From a virus, in the IMG/VR virus record IMGVR_UViG_3300032286_000710, positions 102,605 to 166,604 of that record: 64,000 nucleotides of DNA. One strand, 5' to 3'. Below are positions 10,201 to 18,826 of the stretch, piece by piece. Below the pieces are notes generated by a model that ran no database searches, was not told where the DNA came from, and was given only the letters and a program-made list of their open reading frames with translations. A program made the position numbers and the translations under genes. Each line of letters begins with the position of its first letter. The first letter of the stretch is position 1.

Positions 10201-10335
10201 ATTTAGAGTACTGTCCTCATTATGAACAAGTTTAAGAATAATCTCACCCTGAGTGTGCAGCACCCTTAAGCCAAGTCCATATTCTGAATACTTGGTTCCT
10301 TTAGGTATTAATATTGATCCGCATGGACAATTCAT
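7216..10335 (-). CDS. Modular virion protein: FN3 domains, mucin-like Thr/Ser tracts, Cys-rich C-terminus
   Basis: 1039 residues. About 1-165 is an N-terminal virion-type domain. Two fibronectin type III-like repeats follow at about 170-260 and 262-350, both with the 'DGTY/DGIY-IIRIT' strand. Next come low-complexity Thr/Ser tracts (TSTSTSTS, TTGTSTT), broken by short Cys-containing modules. The last ~200 residues are very Cys-rich with granulin-like spacing (CCxGxCCPxxxxCC). The protein is probably displayed on the virion surface, with disulphide-bonded knots and flexible linkers. Its 5' end overlaps the nucleotidyltransferase gene by 4 bases. The domain names come from visible patterns only. 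Confidence 0.75.
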   Translation of the reverse strand: MNCPCGSILIPKGTKYSEYGLGLRVLHTQGEIILKLVHNEDSTLNNGQEFITTSEKCKINGNIVITGLEIFWDKKFPLTVSLTNSIQVSIKQYLSDTVFGFENISLLQDEKIVVQDCKSIATNLFNKKLLVSIKSICSYDLNCCGGSPSISLSPSSKNIDVPCPQDRKLDPITGIQIKHVDINDVLVTWDVFDSSGGTSYRVDISNNNGQTWTNISTTALNSQLIKDLSDGIYIVRITGIVSSVDGTNGYSNSFTINTVQIGPVVNVIVTPTSPNSGTITWELPTGGGTTGGGTPVYIIEISSDGGLTWSSPVVTTDPSYTFTNLPDGTYIIRITTDYQDNIGCLVVTQDSNGNTTSQIVSSNALDYFISHLPAGTIIIGNTPISLDTLSNTITFTIPFTTTTTTTIAPTTTSTSTSTSTSTSTTGTSTSTSTSTSTSTSTTGTSTTGTSTSTSTSTTCRPAFCPPTYPLCGSLIEEFFDQFCIKHCIYSLGCDIVNPTTTTSTSTSTTTSTSTSTSTSTSTSTSTTSNPPYTTTTTTRQVVTTTPRATTTCAPLACPDPPPSGNYGLGIGGNSPNTNITIRISANTNVRAIVGSGPNEISIGAESNDPTNIVIPSTASVGNPPSVKLRIFSTCDNSYIDCNVNLYCPKEPDQPAGPCYDQNNDVIPPDKIMNFYGTCIADWICNPKSCIAVQPPTECNGTINKLYDARHCEYYECVTTTTSTTTSTTTSTSTSTTSQVTTTPQATTTPIVVTTPSATTTSQATTTSQVTTTPAVTTSAPPTIDPCATANLCKVGGSSSAPTCCPCGWSLTGGQCCPPSAGSCIPVVTPDPPPVPCDPPCNAATCQECISGNCVDRCAQVAPCCGGQCCNSEKCLQCVNNECVNKCKAGETCCEGNCCPANYTCCDGNCCPPGQVCSTITDAATGRVYRICKIPCGNSTCFTNEICCNGTCKTAGTISQPEFRGWYEDPVFGGRSWVPCNYTGDPPEGFYSNCELWCGGETWDITYGECINQYGGRCRCCTLDGFTQSNIGNSPCDCAS
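8000..9140. repeat. Thr/Ser-coding microsatellite tracts in the 1039-residue protein
   Basis: Three stretches (about 8000-8190, 8700-8845 and 8960-9135) are built from 3- and 6-base units encoding Thr-Ser or Thr-Thr on the minus strand. The codons vary (ACA, ACT, AGT, TCT), so the repeat is kept at protein level rather than by recent slippage. The opposite strand reads as Val/Leu-rich frames, which are artefacts. Confidence 0.85.
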
Positions 10336-10835
10336 ATTGAGTACTTCTTATTATGTTTATTTAAGATATTTATGTATTTTGATGCTGATTCCAAATTTTG
10401 CTTTGATGTGTGATAAATTATACATTTTTTGACAGAATCTATATATTCCCCTTCTGAGAGAATAGTAACTATATTATTAAAAAAAGCATGTTTAATTTGA
10501 TTGCTTTTGTTAAAATTGTAATCTACAAATAATGCATCGTGAATAAATATTTCAATTGTTTTTTCTTTTACGAGCAAAACTATCCTATCCAATGAATATA
10601 AAGATTTAAAATTAATATCAAAGTATTCCTTTAAATATCTATACAGTTTTTTAAAATTTGTTATAGATGGATTTATTAATAGATCTATATCTTTAGTGTG
10701 TTCGCATAAGTTATATATTTTTCCAACCTCACTACCAATAAGTACAAAATTAACATCAAAAGAACGTAATGATGATATTACTTCTTCTACAGATAGAATT
10801 AATTTAGTTTTATTTTTGTAAATTTGTGATGACAT
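10332..10835 (-). CDS. Minimal nucleotidyltransferase-fold protein
   Basis: 167 residues. The segment FVLIGSEVGKIYN...TKDIDLLI matches the core of the polymerase-beta/MNT nucleotidyltransferase fold: a Gly-Ser turn, then Thr-x-Asp-x-Asp as metal ligands, here DID near residue 50. The rest is Lys/Ile-rich and helical, and low in GC relative to its neighbours. It lies between two mucin-like virion genes with 1-base and 4-base overlaps, so it is co-expressed with them. The substrate is unknown. Confidence 0.6.
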   Translation of the reverse strand: MSSQIYKNKTKLILSVEEVISSLRSFDVNFVLIGSEVGKIYNLCEHTKDIDLLINPSITNFKKLYRYLKEYFDINFKSLYSLDRIVLLVKEKTIEIFIHDALFVDYNFNKSNQIKHAFFNNIVTILSEGEYIDSVKKCIIYHTSKQNLESASKYINILNKHNKKYSI

Positions 10836-11770
10836 TAAAATTTAAATATTCCCATATTGAACGAAGAAGCCTGTGGATTTGATGGCGTTACAGGAAGAAG
10901 CAAACAAGCATTTGCGCCACAAACCCATCCAAAATATGGACAACATACCATATAAGACCCATTAGATGAACACTCAGAACTACCGGGGGGACATTCGCAA
11001 ACGTTTCCAGAACAACAAGCACCATGACCATTATCAGTATATCCCGGTGGACAATTGGGTGGTGGTGGAGTTGGGGGTGAGGTAGTGGTGGTGCTAGTAC
11101 CAGTAGTACTAGTGCCGGTGGTCGAGGTGCTAGTACCAGTAGTAGAAGTTCCAGTAGTTGAAGTGCTAGTACCAGTGGTAGAAGTGCTGGTACTGGTTGA
11201 AGTACCGGTGGTGGAAGTACTGGTGCTGGTTGAAGTGCTGGTGCTAGTACCAGTTGTTGAAGTATTAGTAGTAGAAGTTCCAGTAGTGGAGGTGCTGGTG
11301 CTTGTACTAGTACTTGTGGATGTACTAGTGCTAGTGCTAGTAGTAGTTGTACTACACGGTAAAACATTCACCCCTAAAGAAAAATTAGCACTACTAAGCA
11401 CTGATCCTATTAAATTATTAGCAGTTACAGTAACGCTATAACTTCTTTGAGTTGCATTAGTATAATTAAAATATAACCCACTACTACTGATATCAAAAAA
11501 GTTTTTGTCGTTTCCAGATAGATTTAATGAATATGGTTCACATCCAATATTATTGATTAATATAGTAGATATTTTAGTAAATAGATTACTTAACTTCTTG
11601 TACTTAGGAGTAAACTGATAAAGACTATCTTTTTCTGGACATGGAACATTATTCTTTGGCAAGACAAAAAAATCAATATCTTCTGGAGATAATGTGGTGG
11701 TAGTTACCGGTTCTGCATAAGTTAAATATGGTGCTGGCTGTTTGAAGCACGGGTCATTTGGTCTGCCCAT
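10835..11770 (-). CDS. Mucin-like Thr/Ser-rich virion protein with Cys-rich tip
   Basis: 311 residues from the ATG at 11770. This start has AAAGGATATATCT before it and follows the upstream stop by 11 bases; an ATG at 11803 would overlap that gene. Residues about 1-145 form a globular domain with some similarity of style to the N-terminus of the 1039-residue protein. About 150-235 is an uninterrupted TSTSTTGTSTT-type tract. A Pro-rich hinge and about 60 residues with paired cysteines (ACCSGNVCECPPG...) follow. It is probably a rod-like appendage. The organisation parallels the 1039-residue protein, suggesting a functional pair. Confidence 0.7.
   Translation of the reverse strand: MGRPNDPCFKQPAPYLTYAEPVTTTTLSPEDIDFFVLPKNNVPCPEKDSLYQFTPKYKKLSNLFTKISTILINNIGCEPYSLNLSGNDKNFFDISSSGLYFNYTNATQRSYSVTVTANNLIGSVLSSANFSLGVNVLPCSTTTTSTSTSTSTSTSTSTSTSTTGTSTTNTSTTGTSTSTSTSTSTSTTGTSTSTSTSTTGTSTSTTGTSTTGTSTSTTGTSTTGTSTTTTSPPTPPPPNCPPGYTDNGHGACCSGNVCECPPGSSECSSNGSYMVCCPYFGWVCGANACLLLPVTPSNPQASSFNMGIFKF
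11084..11350. repeat. Thr/Ser/Gly-coding repeat tract
   Basis: Minus-strand codons alternate ACT/ACA/ACC with AGT/TCC/TCA and occasional GGT, giving a long STSTTGTSTT tract. The plus strand shows a matching Val/Leu/Pro-rich open frame, which is an artefact of the repeat. Confidence 0.85.
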
Positions 11771-11781
11771 AGATATATCCT

Positions 11782-14700
11782 TTAATGATTGCAGCAGACG
11801 CAAGCTGTATCGCTAGCACTCACCCATATTGGTTTATATTCATCGTTAACTCTAGCAGCTATTACATAAGCTCCAGAATGAATAACAGAAGTTGTATCTC
11901 TGTTGGTAATATAAATACTTCCAATATTTGCCCAGCTAGCATCTTTAGATATTAAAATACCACTGGTTTTAGAAGAAGAATTTACTGGGGCTTGCAAACC
12001 ATTTGGCATAAAACCTTCAATAAAAGTACTATTTATTTTGGCTATACCACTATTGGCTAGAGCTATACCACTATTCCCAAGAGCTATTCCGCTATTAGCC
12101 AGATTGGTAGCATATGGAATTCCGCTAGATGTATTGAGGGAAGTTCCATCACTAAATCTTACAAAACCTTGTAATCTTAAATCCCCATTAAGTTGAGCGT
12201 ATGGTCTTGATGAGCCATCATAAGATACTGTATTTATAAGTGGTGAAGCATTGTGGCTAAGAGTAAATAGATCTGCCGAGTTATTTCCACTAAATTTGAA
12301 AGTTAAAGTATTGTCTGGATAGTTATTACCACCGCTATCAATAACTTCAATGACATTAGCCTTTAAACATAAGCTATCAGAGTCATTTGCATTATTGATA
12401 TACAATCTTCCGCCGCTTGGCAAAGTAAGTCGCTTGTCAGTGTTTGTCGGTCCAAGTTTACCATCTAATAATACAAGCCCATTATTACCTACTAAGAAAT
12501 TATGTGATCCACTATTGCTAGCACCAATATTGTGACCAATAATTATGTTGCCGCTGGTATTAGCTAAATCGGCAGTTTTATTAAATGATTTGTTACCAAT
12601 GATAATATTATTGGATGTATTATTTAATCCGCTAGCAGATGACTCACCAATTACAATATTGTTGTTTCCTGACGATAGATTATATAAGGAATCATAACCC
12701 ATAGCAAAATTGCCAGAGCCAGATAAAATACTATAAAGAGCTTGATAACCATAAGAAATATTGTTTTTGGTTGCGCCTGTTATAGCTTTTCTTCCAGATG
12801 GAGATAAATATCCAGCAAAAGTATTACCGTTAGTGTCAGTATAAACGGCCCTACCATCTACATTATCTAGCTTATTAACAACTAAATCTGTAGAGTTGCC
12901 AGAGCCATCCATAAAATATAATGAATTGTATTGATTGGCAAATCCCTTTTCTGCTCTTAAATTATATAGTTTACCATAACCGCCGGATGGGTTTACAGTT
13001 GAATCACCAACCCCTAGGCTATCTTTTAAGCTTATAACTGGTAGTTTAGCAATACCGCTATGTCCAATTGTGATTGTAGCGTTTGTAATTCCACTAGAAA
13101 GTATACCAATCTCGTTTGTATCTTTCATTCTAATGAAATTAGTAGCATTAGAATTCTTATATATAATTACATCAGCAATGCCGCTATTGTTTAGATATGC
13201 AATTTCTACGCCGCTGGCTTCACAGTTTTCTCTTGCTAATAATTGAATAGCGGCTTTATAATATCCAGTATTTTCAGTAGTAAATCTACCGATACAATGA
13301 GTTGAGGATCTAGCATTGAAAATAGTTTTTGGTAAAACATTTTCTGTAACAGAAGCTATATTCGTAACTCCCATCACAGACCCATCTTGATCGTTTTTCA
13401 TAACGACCAAACCGTTTATAAACTTAGAGGTACGATCATATGATCCTACTACTAGCCTATCTGTAAGCGGGCCTATTATTCCTAAATTGGAATCGTCAAT
13501 GTATTTAATTTCAAATCCACTTAGCTTATCTTTGTTGCTATTTAATGAATCTTTTTGTCTAACCTTTGTGCCTGTTAAGAACCTTTGACTAACACTAACG
13601 CCAGATTCAATAGACGATACCGACATAACATAATTTGTCAACTCGCCAGAGTTAGATAAGAAGTTTACATTACCAATACCAGCTAGAACTCCATCAGATG
13701 CACCGGGATTTGATCCTAAAACATTCTTTCTAGATATGTAGCTTATACCACTATTAAAGAATAGTCCATAGCAATCGTTGTTACTAACTCCGCTATCATT
13801 ATAAGAAATAAAACTATTGGCTTGGATATAGGCTGTACTTGGGACTTGAAAACTAGTATTGGTTCTGAAGGTAGATTTTTCGTATTCACCAACAAAGCAT
13901 GGCATACCAGAACTTGGTGGATAGTAAGATAGAGTATACTGCCTACTATTAGTAGACTTTAATATCAAACCGCCGCCCGATAATCCTGTGTCTGAATATA
14001 ATGGATTAAGTTCATTATTAGTGCCTAAATATAAGTATATTCCACTATAGTTTTGAGTATTAACGATTACACGGTTGTTAATGGTAGCAGTACCATCTAC
14101 AATAATATCTTGAAAATAACCTCTAGACCATTTTCTACCTGCTGCACCAAGATCATATGTAGAGTTAAGGGCTGGTAAAAATGATCCTCTATTAGCTATA
14201 CTATAAGTCGTATCTTGGTATAAAGATGTACCATTAGAGAAATCAATAGATCTAGATAAAAATAATGTTCTCCAATTATATAATATATGACCTAGATTTA
14301 ATACGGCATTACCAGACGGTGTTATATCTCCACCAACTTGAAGCTTACCGTATGAATGTAAGCTTTTAACCCCGACGCCTAATTGTATTGTTGATAGGTC
14401 GCCGTATACTAACGGAGTTAAACCAGAGCCATTCGGGTTACTGCAAATATAACTTCCATCAACAGGATGGTAAGCAATGAATAGCTTGTTGCTAGTATTT
14501 TTATCAACATAATATCCAGCACCATGACCAATAGCAATGTTGCCATTACCAGACTTATTATTATGTAGAGTATAGTTGCCAAGCCCAAGATTTAAATTAC
14601 CGACAGTGTTGCCAGCAAGGGCATAATAACCCAACGCAACATTACTTTGACCATAGATATTGCAAGATAAAGAATATGATCCAACAGCAGTATTTTTAGC

Positions 14701-14988
14701 ACTCTGATAGCTGGATTTTAATGTAGAGAAGCCAATAGCAGTATTATCTTGACTAGAATATCCAGCTAACGCAATGTTTTCTAAAGTTAACTGACCAACT
14801 TTAGTATTTCCGTCTGAAAATGTTGCAAGATTAAGAGATGTTAAATTTTGAGATGAGGTAAGATTATGAACAGAATCTATTATATCTAATAAATTATGTC
14901 TAATGTCGTAGGGGGATATTTGACCATATGATTGATCAGATATCTCACTGTTAATATTATTTACAAGTTGAGACTTGCTTAATATCAT
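11782..14988 (-). CDS. Large trimeric fibre / adhesin with YadA-like head repeats
   Basis: 1068 residues, GGAG before the start. Near residues 75-160 and again at 745-850 there are repeats of the form NxAIGxxAL...SGNxNIAIGxxAG, as in YadA/trimeric autotransporter heads. The C-terminus has a run of near-identical heptads (ANSGIALGNSGIALANSG), likely a coiled-coil or beta-spiral stalk, and ends with two close Cys (ACVCCNH). The N-terminus resembles the 313-residue fibre at 5.0-6.0 kb. Probably a long virion fibre used for adsorption. Confidence 0.75.
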   Translation of the reverse strand: MILSKSQLVNNINSEISDQSYGQISPYDIRHNLLDIIDSVHNLTSSQNLTSLNLATFSDGNTKVGQLTLENIALAGYSSQDNTAIGFSTLKSSYQSAKNTAVGSYSLSCNIYGQSNVALGYYALAGNTVGNLNLGLGNYTLHNNKSGNGNIAIGHGAGYYVDKNTSNKLFIAYHPVDGSYICSNPNGSGLTPLVYGDLSTIQLGVGVKSLHSYGKLQVGGDITPSGNAVLNLGHILYNWRTLFLSRSIDFSNGTSLYQDTTYSIANRGSFLPALNSTYDLGAAGRKWSRGYFQDIIVDGTATINNRVIVNTQNYSGIYLYLGTNNELNPLYSDTGLSGGGLILKSTNSRQYTLSYYPPSSGMPCFVGEYEKSTFRTNTSFQVPSTAYIQANSFISYNDSGVSNNDCYGLFFNSGISYISRKNVLGSNPGASDGVLAGIGNVNFLSNSGELTNYVMSVSSIESGVSVSQRFLTGTKVRQKDSLNSNKDKLSGFEIKYIDDSNLGIIGPLTDRLVVGSYDRTSKFINGLVVMKNDQDGSVMGVTNIASVTENVLPKTIFNARSSTHCIGRFTTENTGYYKAAIQLLARENCEASGVEIAYLNNSGIADVIIYKNSNATNFIRMKDTNEIGILSSGITNATITIGHSGIAKLPVISLKDSLGVGDSTVNPSGGYGKLYNLRAEKGFANQYNSLYFMDGSGNSTDLVVNKLDNVDGRAVYTDTNGNTFAGYLSPSGRKAITGATKNNISYGYQALYSILSGSGNFAMGYDSLYNLSSGNNNIVIGESSASGLNNTSNNIIIGNKSFNKTADLANTSGNIIIGHNIGASNSGSHNFLVGNNGLVLLDGKLGPTNTDKRLTLPSGGRLYINNANDSDSLCLKANVIEVIDSGGNNYPDNTLTFKFSGNNSADLFTLSHNASPLINTVSYDGSSRPYAQLNGDLRLQGFVRFSDGTSLNTSSGIPYATNLANSGIALGNSGIALANSGIAKINSTFIEGFMPNGLQAPVNSSSKTSGILISKDASWANIGSIYITNRDTTSVIHSGAYVIAARVNDEYKPIWVSASDTACVCCNH

Positions 14989-15003
14989 ATTAAGCTCCAG
15001 TAA

Positions 15004-15750
15004 CTATTTTAGACTAATTTCTAACGAATTTGCATCAAACCTTATGTTGTCTCCAAGGTAAACATATCGTGGGTTAGTTAACTTAGCATACATTAGCAAG
15101 TTGCCAGAACCTACAGTTTCATGATCTAAAATAGCTATACCAGAAACCCAGCCCCATTCAGTAAACGCAGAGTTAAATACCATCTGGTTTTTATTTCTGA
15201 TAAATCCATTGCCTTCATAATCTGGGTAGCTAGATTTAAGAGTAACTCCAGACTGAAAAATATTTGTGCCTTGAGGAGCAAAAAAAGTTACAGATGGAAA
15301 TTCTTTAGCAAATGTATATACTATTGCTGATCCATTGCCACCTTTTGAGGTGCTATAATCTTTTGCGGCCTGCTCGTTTATGAACATTGGATAGAAATAT
15401 CCATACTCTGGCTGTGTACTAAAAGTAACAACCCCATTAGTACCAATAGTGCCACTAGCTTTTACTCCAGATACGCTATATGCTGTGGTAACATCAACTC
15501 CAACTGAATTCCAAGTATTATCACCGCTAGTAGCTGGTGGTCCCAAAACAATTCTTTTATAATTCGTTGTAACAAAATTTAAACCATTAGCTACTCCAGA
15601 CGCTAATTCTGGTATGGTAGAGCCAGTATCAGAATCGGCTGGAACACCGCTTGTTAAAGCAATTGCTATTGTAGAAGGTCTGGGGAAAGCGGTATTTCTA
15701 AATATATGACTCAATAAGCCAGACTCAAGATAATCCGATAGTGCGGCCAT
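15004..15750 (-). CDS. Virion structural protein ('SDYLE..LLSHIFRNT' type)
   Basis: 248 residues, AGGAG 5 bases before ATG. The N-terminus, MAALSDYLESGLLSHIFRNT then PSTIAIALTSG, matches a phage structural family usually annotated as tail fibre or structural protein. The rest is a beta-rich domain. It is the first gene downstream of the capsid terminator and has its own candidate late promoter. The family assignment is fair; its precise place on the virion is not known. Confidence 0.6.
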   Translation of the reverse strand: MAALSDYLESGLLSHIFRNTAFPRPSTIAIALTSGVPADSDTGSTIPELASGVANGLNFVTTNYKRIVLGPPATSGDNTWNSVGVDVTTAYSVSGVKASGTIGTNGVVTFSTQPEYGYFYPMFINEQAAKDYSTSKGGNGSAIVYTFAKEFPSVTFFAPQGTNIFQSGVTLKSSYPDYEGNGFIRNKNQMVFNSAFTEWGWVSGIAILDHETVGSGNLLMYAKLTNPRYVYLGDNIRFDANSLEISLK

Positions 15751-15789
15751 ATTTTTCTCCTATTCATATCCTTGGATAACGTTATCTAA

Positions 15790-15801
15790 GTTATTATACA
15801 C
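15790..15801 (-). promoter_or_regulatory. Candidate late promoter (GTGTATAATAAC)
   Basis: On the minus strand GTGTATAATAAC lies about 40 bases before the 248-residue gene and immediately after the capsid terminator. This is the best match to the late motif in the window. Confidence 0.6.
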
Positions 15802-15835
15802 AAAAAAGCCACCCCCAATCGCTTGAGGATGGCTT
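15802..15835 (-). terminator. Intrinsic terminator downstream of the capsid gene
   Basis: Minus-strand AAGCCATCC pairs with GGGTGGCTT around a 12-base loop, followed by TTTT. The stem (9 bp with one G-T) plus U-tract is a textbook rho-independent terminator. It should end the capsid transcript before the next late promoter. Confidence 0.85.
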
Positions 15836-15865
15836 GATTGCGACCGATATCTTTAGATATCTAGA

Positions 15866-16876
15866 TTAGAATGAGCCAAGGATCACTCTACGATTATCTA
15901 GAACACCAAAGCCAAGTTCAGCCCAGCCGTAATAGCCAGCTCTTTGCTGACGATGTAGGGCTGGATCTTCGAATACCTGTAGCTGTTGCTTAACGGGCAT
16001 TACGAAGCTATCACCCATAGACTGATCAATACCAACTACGAGTTCAACGTCACCGCCGGTTGCTAATGAGCCACCAAGATCAGATGTGAAGAAGCTCTGG
16101 TACTGTTGACCTTCGCCTAGTTCGTCTAGGTCATGGAGGTTAACACCAAAGATTCTAGTCACAACAGAAGCGGCTGGATCAGCATTATAAATCTCACGAC
16201 GAGTAACGTCATCAACTTGATCTAGACCCCAGTTACGAATGTCTTCTAAAGCTTCTGGCGATAGATACATATCGGTTAGACGGCCACGACCAACTGATGC
16301 CGAGTTACCACCCGAGTTTCTACGCATAACTGTCTGCATGAGTGATACTAATCTCTTTGAGAATAGACCAGCTGTTGCATCAGCATCATAGACGAGGATG
16401 TTACGATCAACGCCAGCGGCGAGAAGAGTGTGCCAGCCGTCATCGTTCATCTTCTTGGTGAAACCGGCTTCCATCACCTGCATTGCACGACCAACGATGT
16501 CCCATCTGGCTTCGCGGGCAAAGCGAAGAAGATAGTCAACCGATGAAGCGATTGTGTAGGTGGGGATCATCACATAATCGCCTTCGACCGAACGCTCTGG
16601 AATTCTACCGTGACCGGGATTAGTGTAAGCAACATGCTCACCTTCAAGGCCGGGGGAGATAAGATCAAGAGGGAATTCGGTTGTTGAACCGGCTTCTACA
16701 TTGATGGTTTCGAAAATATTACCGAGGATATTACCAACTAAAATTCCCTTACGGAGTGGGAGTTCTAGTGCTTTGGCAAACTCACGTTGAGCGGCCATAG
16801 CCACATTGATATCGGCATCCCCTGACTTACGTAGGAGAGCGATAAAATCATCGCTAGGTCTTTCTGTTATTGGCAT
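15866..16876 (-). CDS. Major capsid protein (HK97-fold candidate)
   Basis: 336 residues, AAGGAG before ATG. It directly follows the protease-scaffold and decoration genes, ends in a strong terminator, and is higher in GC than surrounding fibre genes, as expected for a very highly expressed capsid gene. Around 45-80 it has INVEAGSTTEFPLDLISPG, resembling the N-arm/E-loop region, then long spine-like helices (VDYLLRFAREARWDIVGRAM). The C-terminal part (MPVKQQLQVFEDP...GWAELGFGVLDNRRV) is typical of capsid proteins that refer to 'pol' peptide-like ends. Confidence 0.8.
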   Translation of the reverse strand: MPITERPSDDFIALLRKSGDADINVAMAAQREFAKALELPLRKGILVGNILGNIFETINVEAGSTTEFPLDLISPGLEGEHVAYTNPGHGRIPERSVEGDYVMIPTYTIASSVDYLLRFAREARWDIVGRAMQVMEAGFTKKMNDDGWHTLLAAGVDRNILVYDADATAGLFSKRLVSLMQTVMRRNSGGNSASVGRGRLTDMYLSPEALEDIRNWGLDQVDDVTRREIYNADPAASVVTRIFGVNLHDLDELGEGQQYQSFFTSDLGGSLATGGDVELVVGIDQSMGDSFVMPVKQQLQVFEDPALHRQQRAGYYGWAELGFGVLDNRRVILGSF

Positions 16877-16901
16877 GTTTAATTCTCCTTGTTTATATTA
16901 G

Positions 16902-17369
16902 TCAGGGAAGGTTTACTTCTACTTTAGCATAACCGTCAGCATCCTTATTACTAAGGAAACGGCCCACTAATAGAAGACCAGAAAGTGCTGGACTGTCTAC
17001 GCGAACATTGCCAGCATTTACGTGGCAAGCATAAGCTCCACTACCAGCAATAGCACTGCCGGTAATGTTATTTGTTACAACGTAACCCTTGCGGAGTACT
17101 GTAACCTTGCCACCCTTCTGAACCTCATCTTTATACTGATTGAGGTGAGTACGGGTTAGATCCTTATTCACAACATCATTTAATAAAATACCTACTGGTG
17201 CTGTTAAGCTTGTGGCAGCAGCATACTTTACAAGGTTAACGCCTTGATCCATAGCTGCACCAGAACCAGCTGTATCATGAACTACTACGCCGCCGCGAGT
17301 TGCTGTCCCGGCATTGTAGAAGAAACTGATATCAGTTTGAAACTCATATCTATCTGCTTTTAGGGCCAT
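16902..17369 (-). CDS. Capsid decoration / accessory head protein
   Basis: 155 residues, AAGGAG before ATG. Small, Gly/Ala/Val-rich beta protein lying between the protease-scaffold and capsid genes, the usual place of a head decoration protein. The segment GGKVTVLRKGYVVTNNI resembles the beta-tulip body of decoration proteins. No catalytic motif is seen. Confidence 0.65.
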   Translation of the reverse strand: MALKADRYEFQTDISFFYNAGTATRGGVVVHDTAGSGAAMDQGVNLVKYAAATSLTAPVGILLNDVVNKDLTRTHLNQYKDEVQKGGKVTVLRKGYVVTNNITGSAIAGSGAYACHVNAGNVRVDSPALSGLLLVGRFLSNKDADGYAKVEVNLP

Positions 17370-17386
17370 AGTTTTTCTCCTTTATA

Positions 17387-18790
17387 TCACTTACGTAAAA
17401 CGTTGTTTGTTAGCCACTCTGCCACACTAGCTCTTGTGGACTCTAGTTCTTCGCCTTCATCAGAAGCAGCTACAAGAGTGGCTTCTGTTGTTTTTACTTC
17501 TTCAAAAAGTTGTTCTGGGACTTCTGATTCAGAAGCTTTACTAGAAACTTCTTTTTCTTCGTCTACAGAATTATCTTTTTTGTCTTCTTCTATATCTTTT
17601 TTAGTTTCTTTTTTTGCTACCATCTTCTTTTTATAAACGGCAACAATAGCTTCGAAAGCTGAGTCATCTAAAGCATCATGAAGTGGAAGAACTTCATCAG
17701 CTTCTGTTTCTTCAAAGCCAGCACTAACAAGTTGACCTTTTCTATCACGGTCTTTTTCTTTCTTCTTCATGTTCTTCATTTCATCATTTAGTCCAGCTAA
17801 TTCTTTTTCTAGATTAGCAAGAGTCTCTTCTAGGGTTGCAACCTTTGAAGCATAAGCTTGAATTTCAGTATCTTTAGCAGCTAAAGCGGCTTCTAATTCT
17901 GAAGTATTGTTTTCAATCTTGACTTCTTCGGCTACAACTTGTACAGCTTCTTCTACCACTGGGGCAGTATCTAGCTGCTTCTCTTCGATGTTTTCTGACA
18001 TATTAACTTCTCCTTCTGAAACATTGGAAATAGTTTGTTCTTCATTAACAGAGAAAGCCTTGCTAGAATCAAGAATTATACTTCTTGGGTTTGCTGGTCT
18101 GGATACTAGACCCTTACCAGAAAAAGAAATATCTCTCAATAATCTACCAATTTGATAGCCTTCGTATTCTCCGGTTCCACCGTATGCTCTAAGATGTTTT
18201 GTTAAAAATGCCGAGTCTTCACTTCGTGCTACAACTTTGGTCTGGCCAGAGGTGTCTTTAACGGAGTAATCAAAACCGGCGAATAAACATTCCATCGAAA
18301 CGAACCACTTACCTTGCTCTATCTCTGATATAATCTTACTCATCCTCTCTCTGTTCTCTGGATTAGTCCAACTGTTATAAATTACAGCTTCGGTTACAAT
18401 GTCAAACTGAGATGGGGCGGCATCATTTTCAGTTGCGCCTATTTTATTGCCATCTTGATCAACAACATAACTTCCAGTGATATGTCCTATAATGTCATTT
18501 TCATTATGCATTAAGTTGAATTGTTTATCTTCTGGAGTACTACGAGCCGCCCAAGTTTGCTGCGGATCGAAAACATCGTCGTTTTTATTCCATCCAGTAG
18601 AAACAAGAATTGACTTGATATAGTAAAGATCAATTTGATTAGGATTACTAGAAGCCTTTACTTTATCAATCAATCTCTTAATTGAATTTTTTTCGGTTGT
18701 TAAAACTGCTTGCGAACAATAAGCTATAGTCGTATCACTTTTGATACGTTCTGATAGCCCGTCAGATATTTCTTGTGCATAAATCTTCAT
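17387..18790 (-). CDS. Prohead protease fused to scaffold-like coiled coil
   Basis: 467 residues. Residues about 1-245 form the putative protease: DDVFDPQQTWAARSTPEDKQFNLMHNENDIIGHITG has the His-containing loop, and a Ser-containing strand follows (GKWFVSMECLFAGFDYSV). Residues about 290-360 are a predicted coiled coil (LEAALAAKDTEIQAYASKVATLEETLANLEKELAGL), and the C-terminus is very Glu/Lys-rich. This two-part layout is known for phages whose scaffold is the C-terminus of the maturation protease. It precedes the decoration and capsid genes. A late motif lies 24 bases upstream. Confidence 0.7.
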   Translation of the reverse strand: MKIYAQEISDGLSERIKSDTTIAYCSQAVLTTEKNSIKRLIDKVKASSNPNQIDLYYIKSILVSTGWNKNDDVFDPQQTWAARSTPEDKQFNLMHNENDIIGHITGSYVVDQDGNKIGATENDAAPSQFDIVTEAVIYNSWTNPENRERMSKIISEIEQGKWFVSMECLFAGFDYSVKDTSGQTKVVARSEDSAFLTKHLRAYGGTGEYEGYQIGRLLRDISFSGKGLVSRPANPRSIILDSSKAFSVNEEQTISNVSEGEVNMSENIEEKQLDTAPVVEEAVQVVAEEVKIENNTSELEAALAAKDTEIQAYASKVATLEETLANLEKELAGLNDEMKNMKKKEKDRDRKGQLVSAGFEETEADEVLPLHDALDDSAFEAIVAVYKKKMVAKKETKKDIEEDKKDNSVDEEKEVSSKASESEVPEQLFEEVKTTEATLVAASDEGEELESTRASVAEWLTNNVLRK

Positions 18791-18813
18791 ATTTTTTCCT
18801 TGGTGTCTCTCAA

Positions 18814-18826
18814 GATAATATACACA
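18814..18826 (-). promoter_or_regulatory. Candidate late promoter (GTGTATATTATC)
   Basis: Minus-strand TTTGTGTATATTATC just upstream of the protease-scaffold gene. It would drive the protease, decoration and capsid genes up to the terminator at 15.8 kb. Confidence 0.55.

Noticed and set aside
11055-11441. Val/Leu/Pro-rich plus-strand frames opposite the Thr/Ser tracts (also near 8.0-8.2, 8.7-9.2 kb)
   Set aside because: They mirror a codon repeat on the other strand, have no ribosome site, and have the low-complexity composition expected of an artefact.
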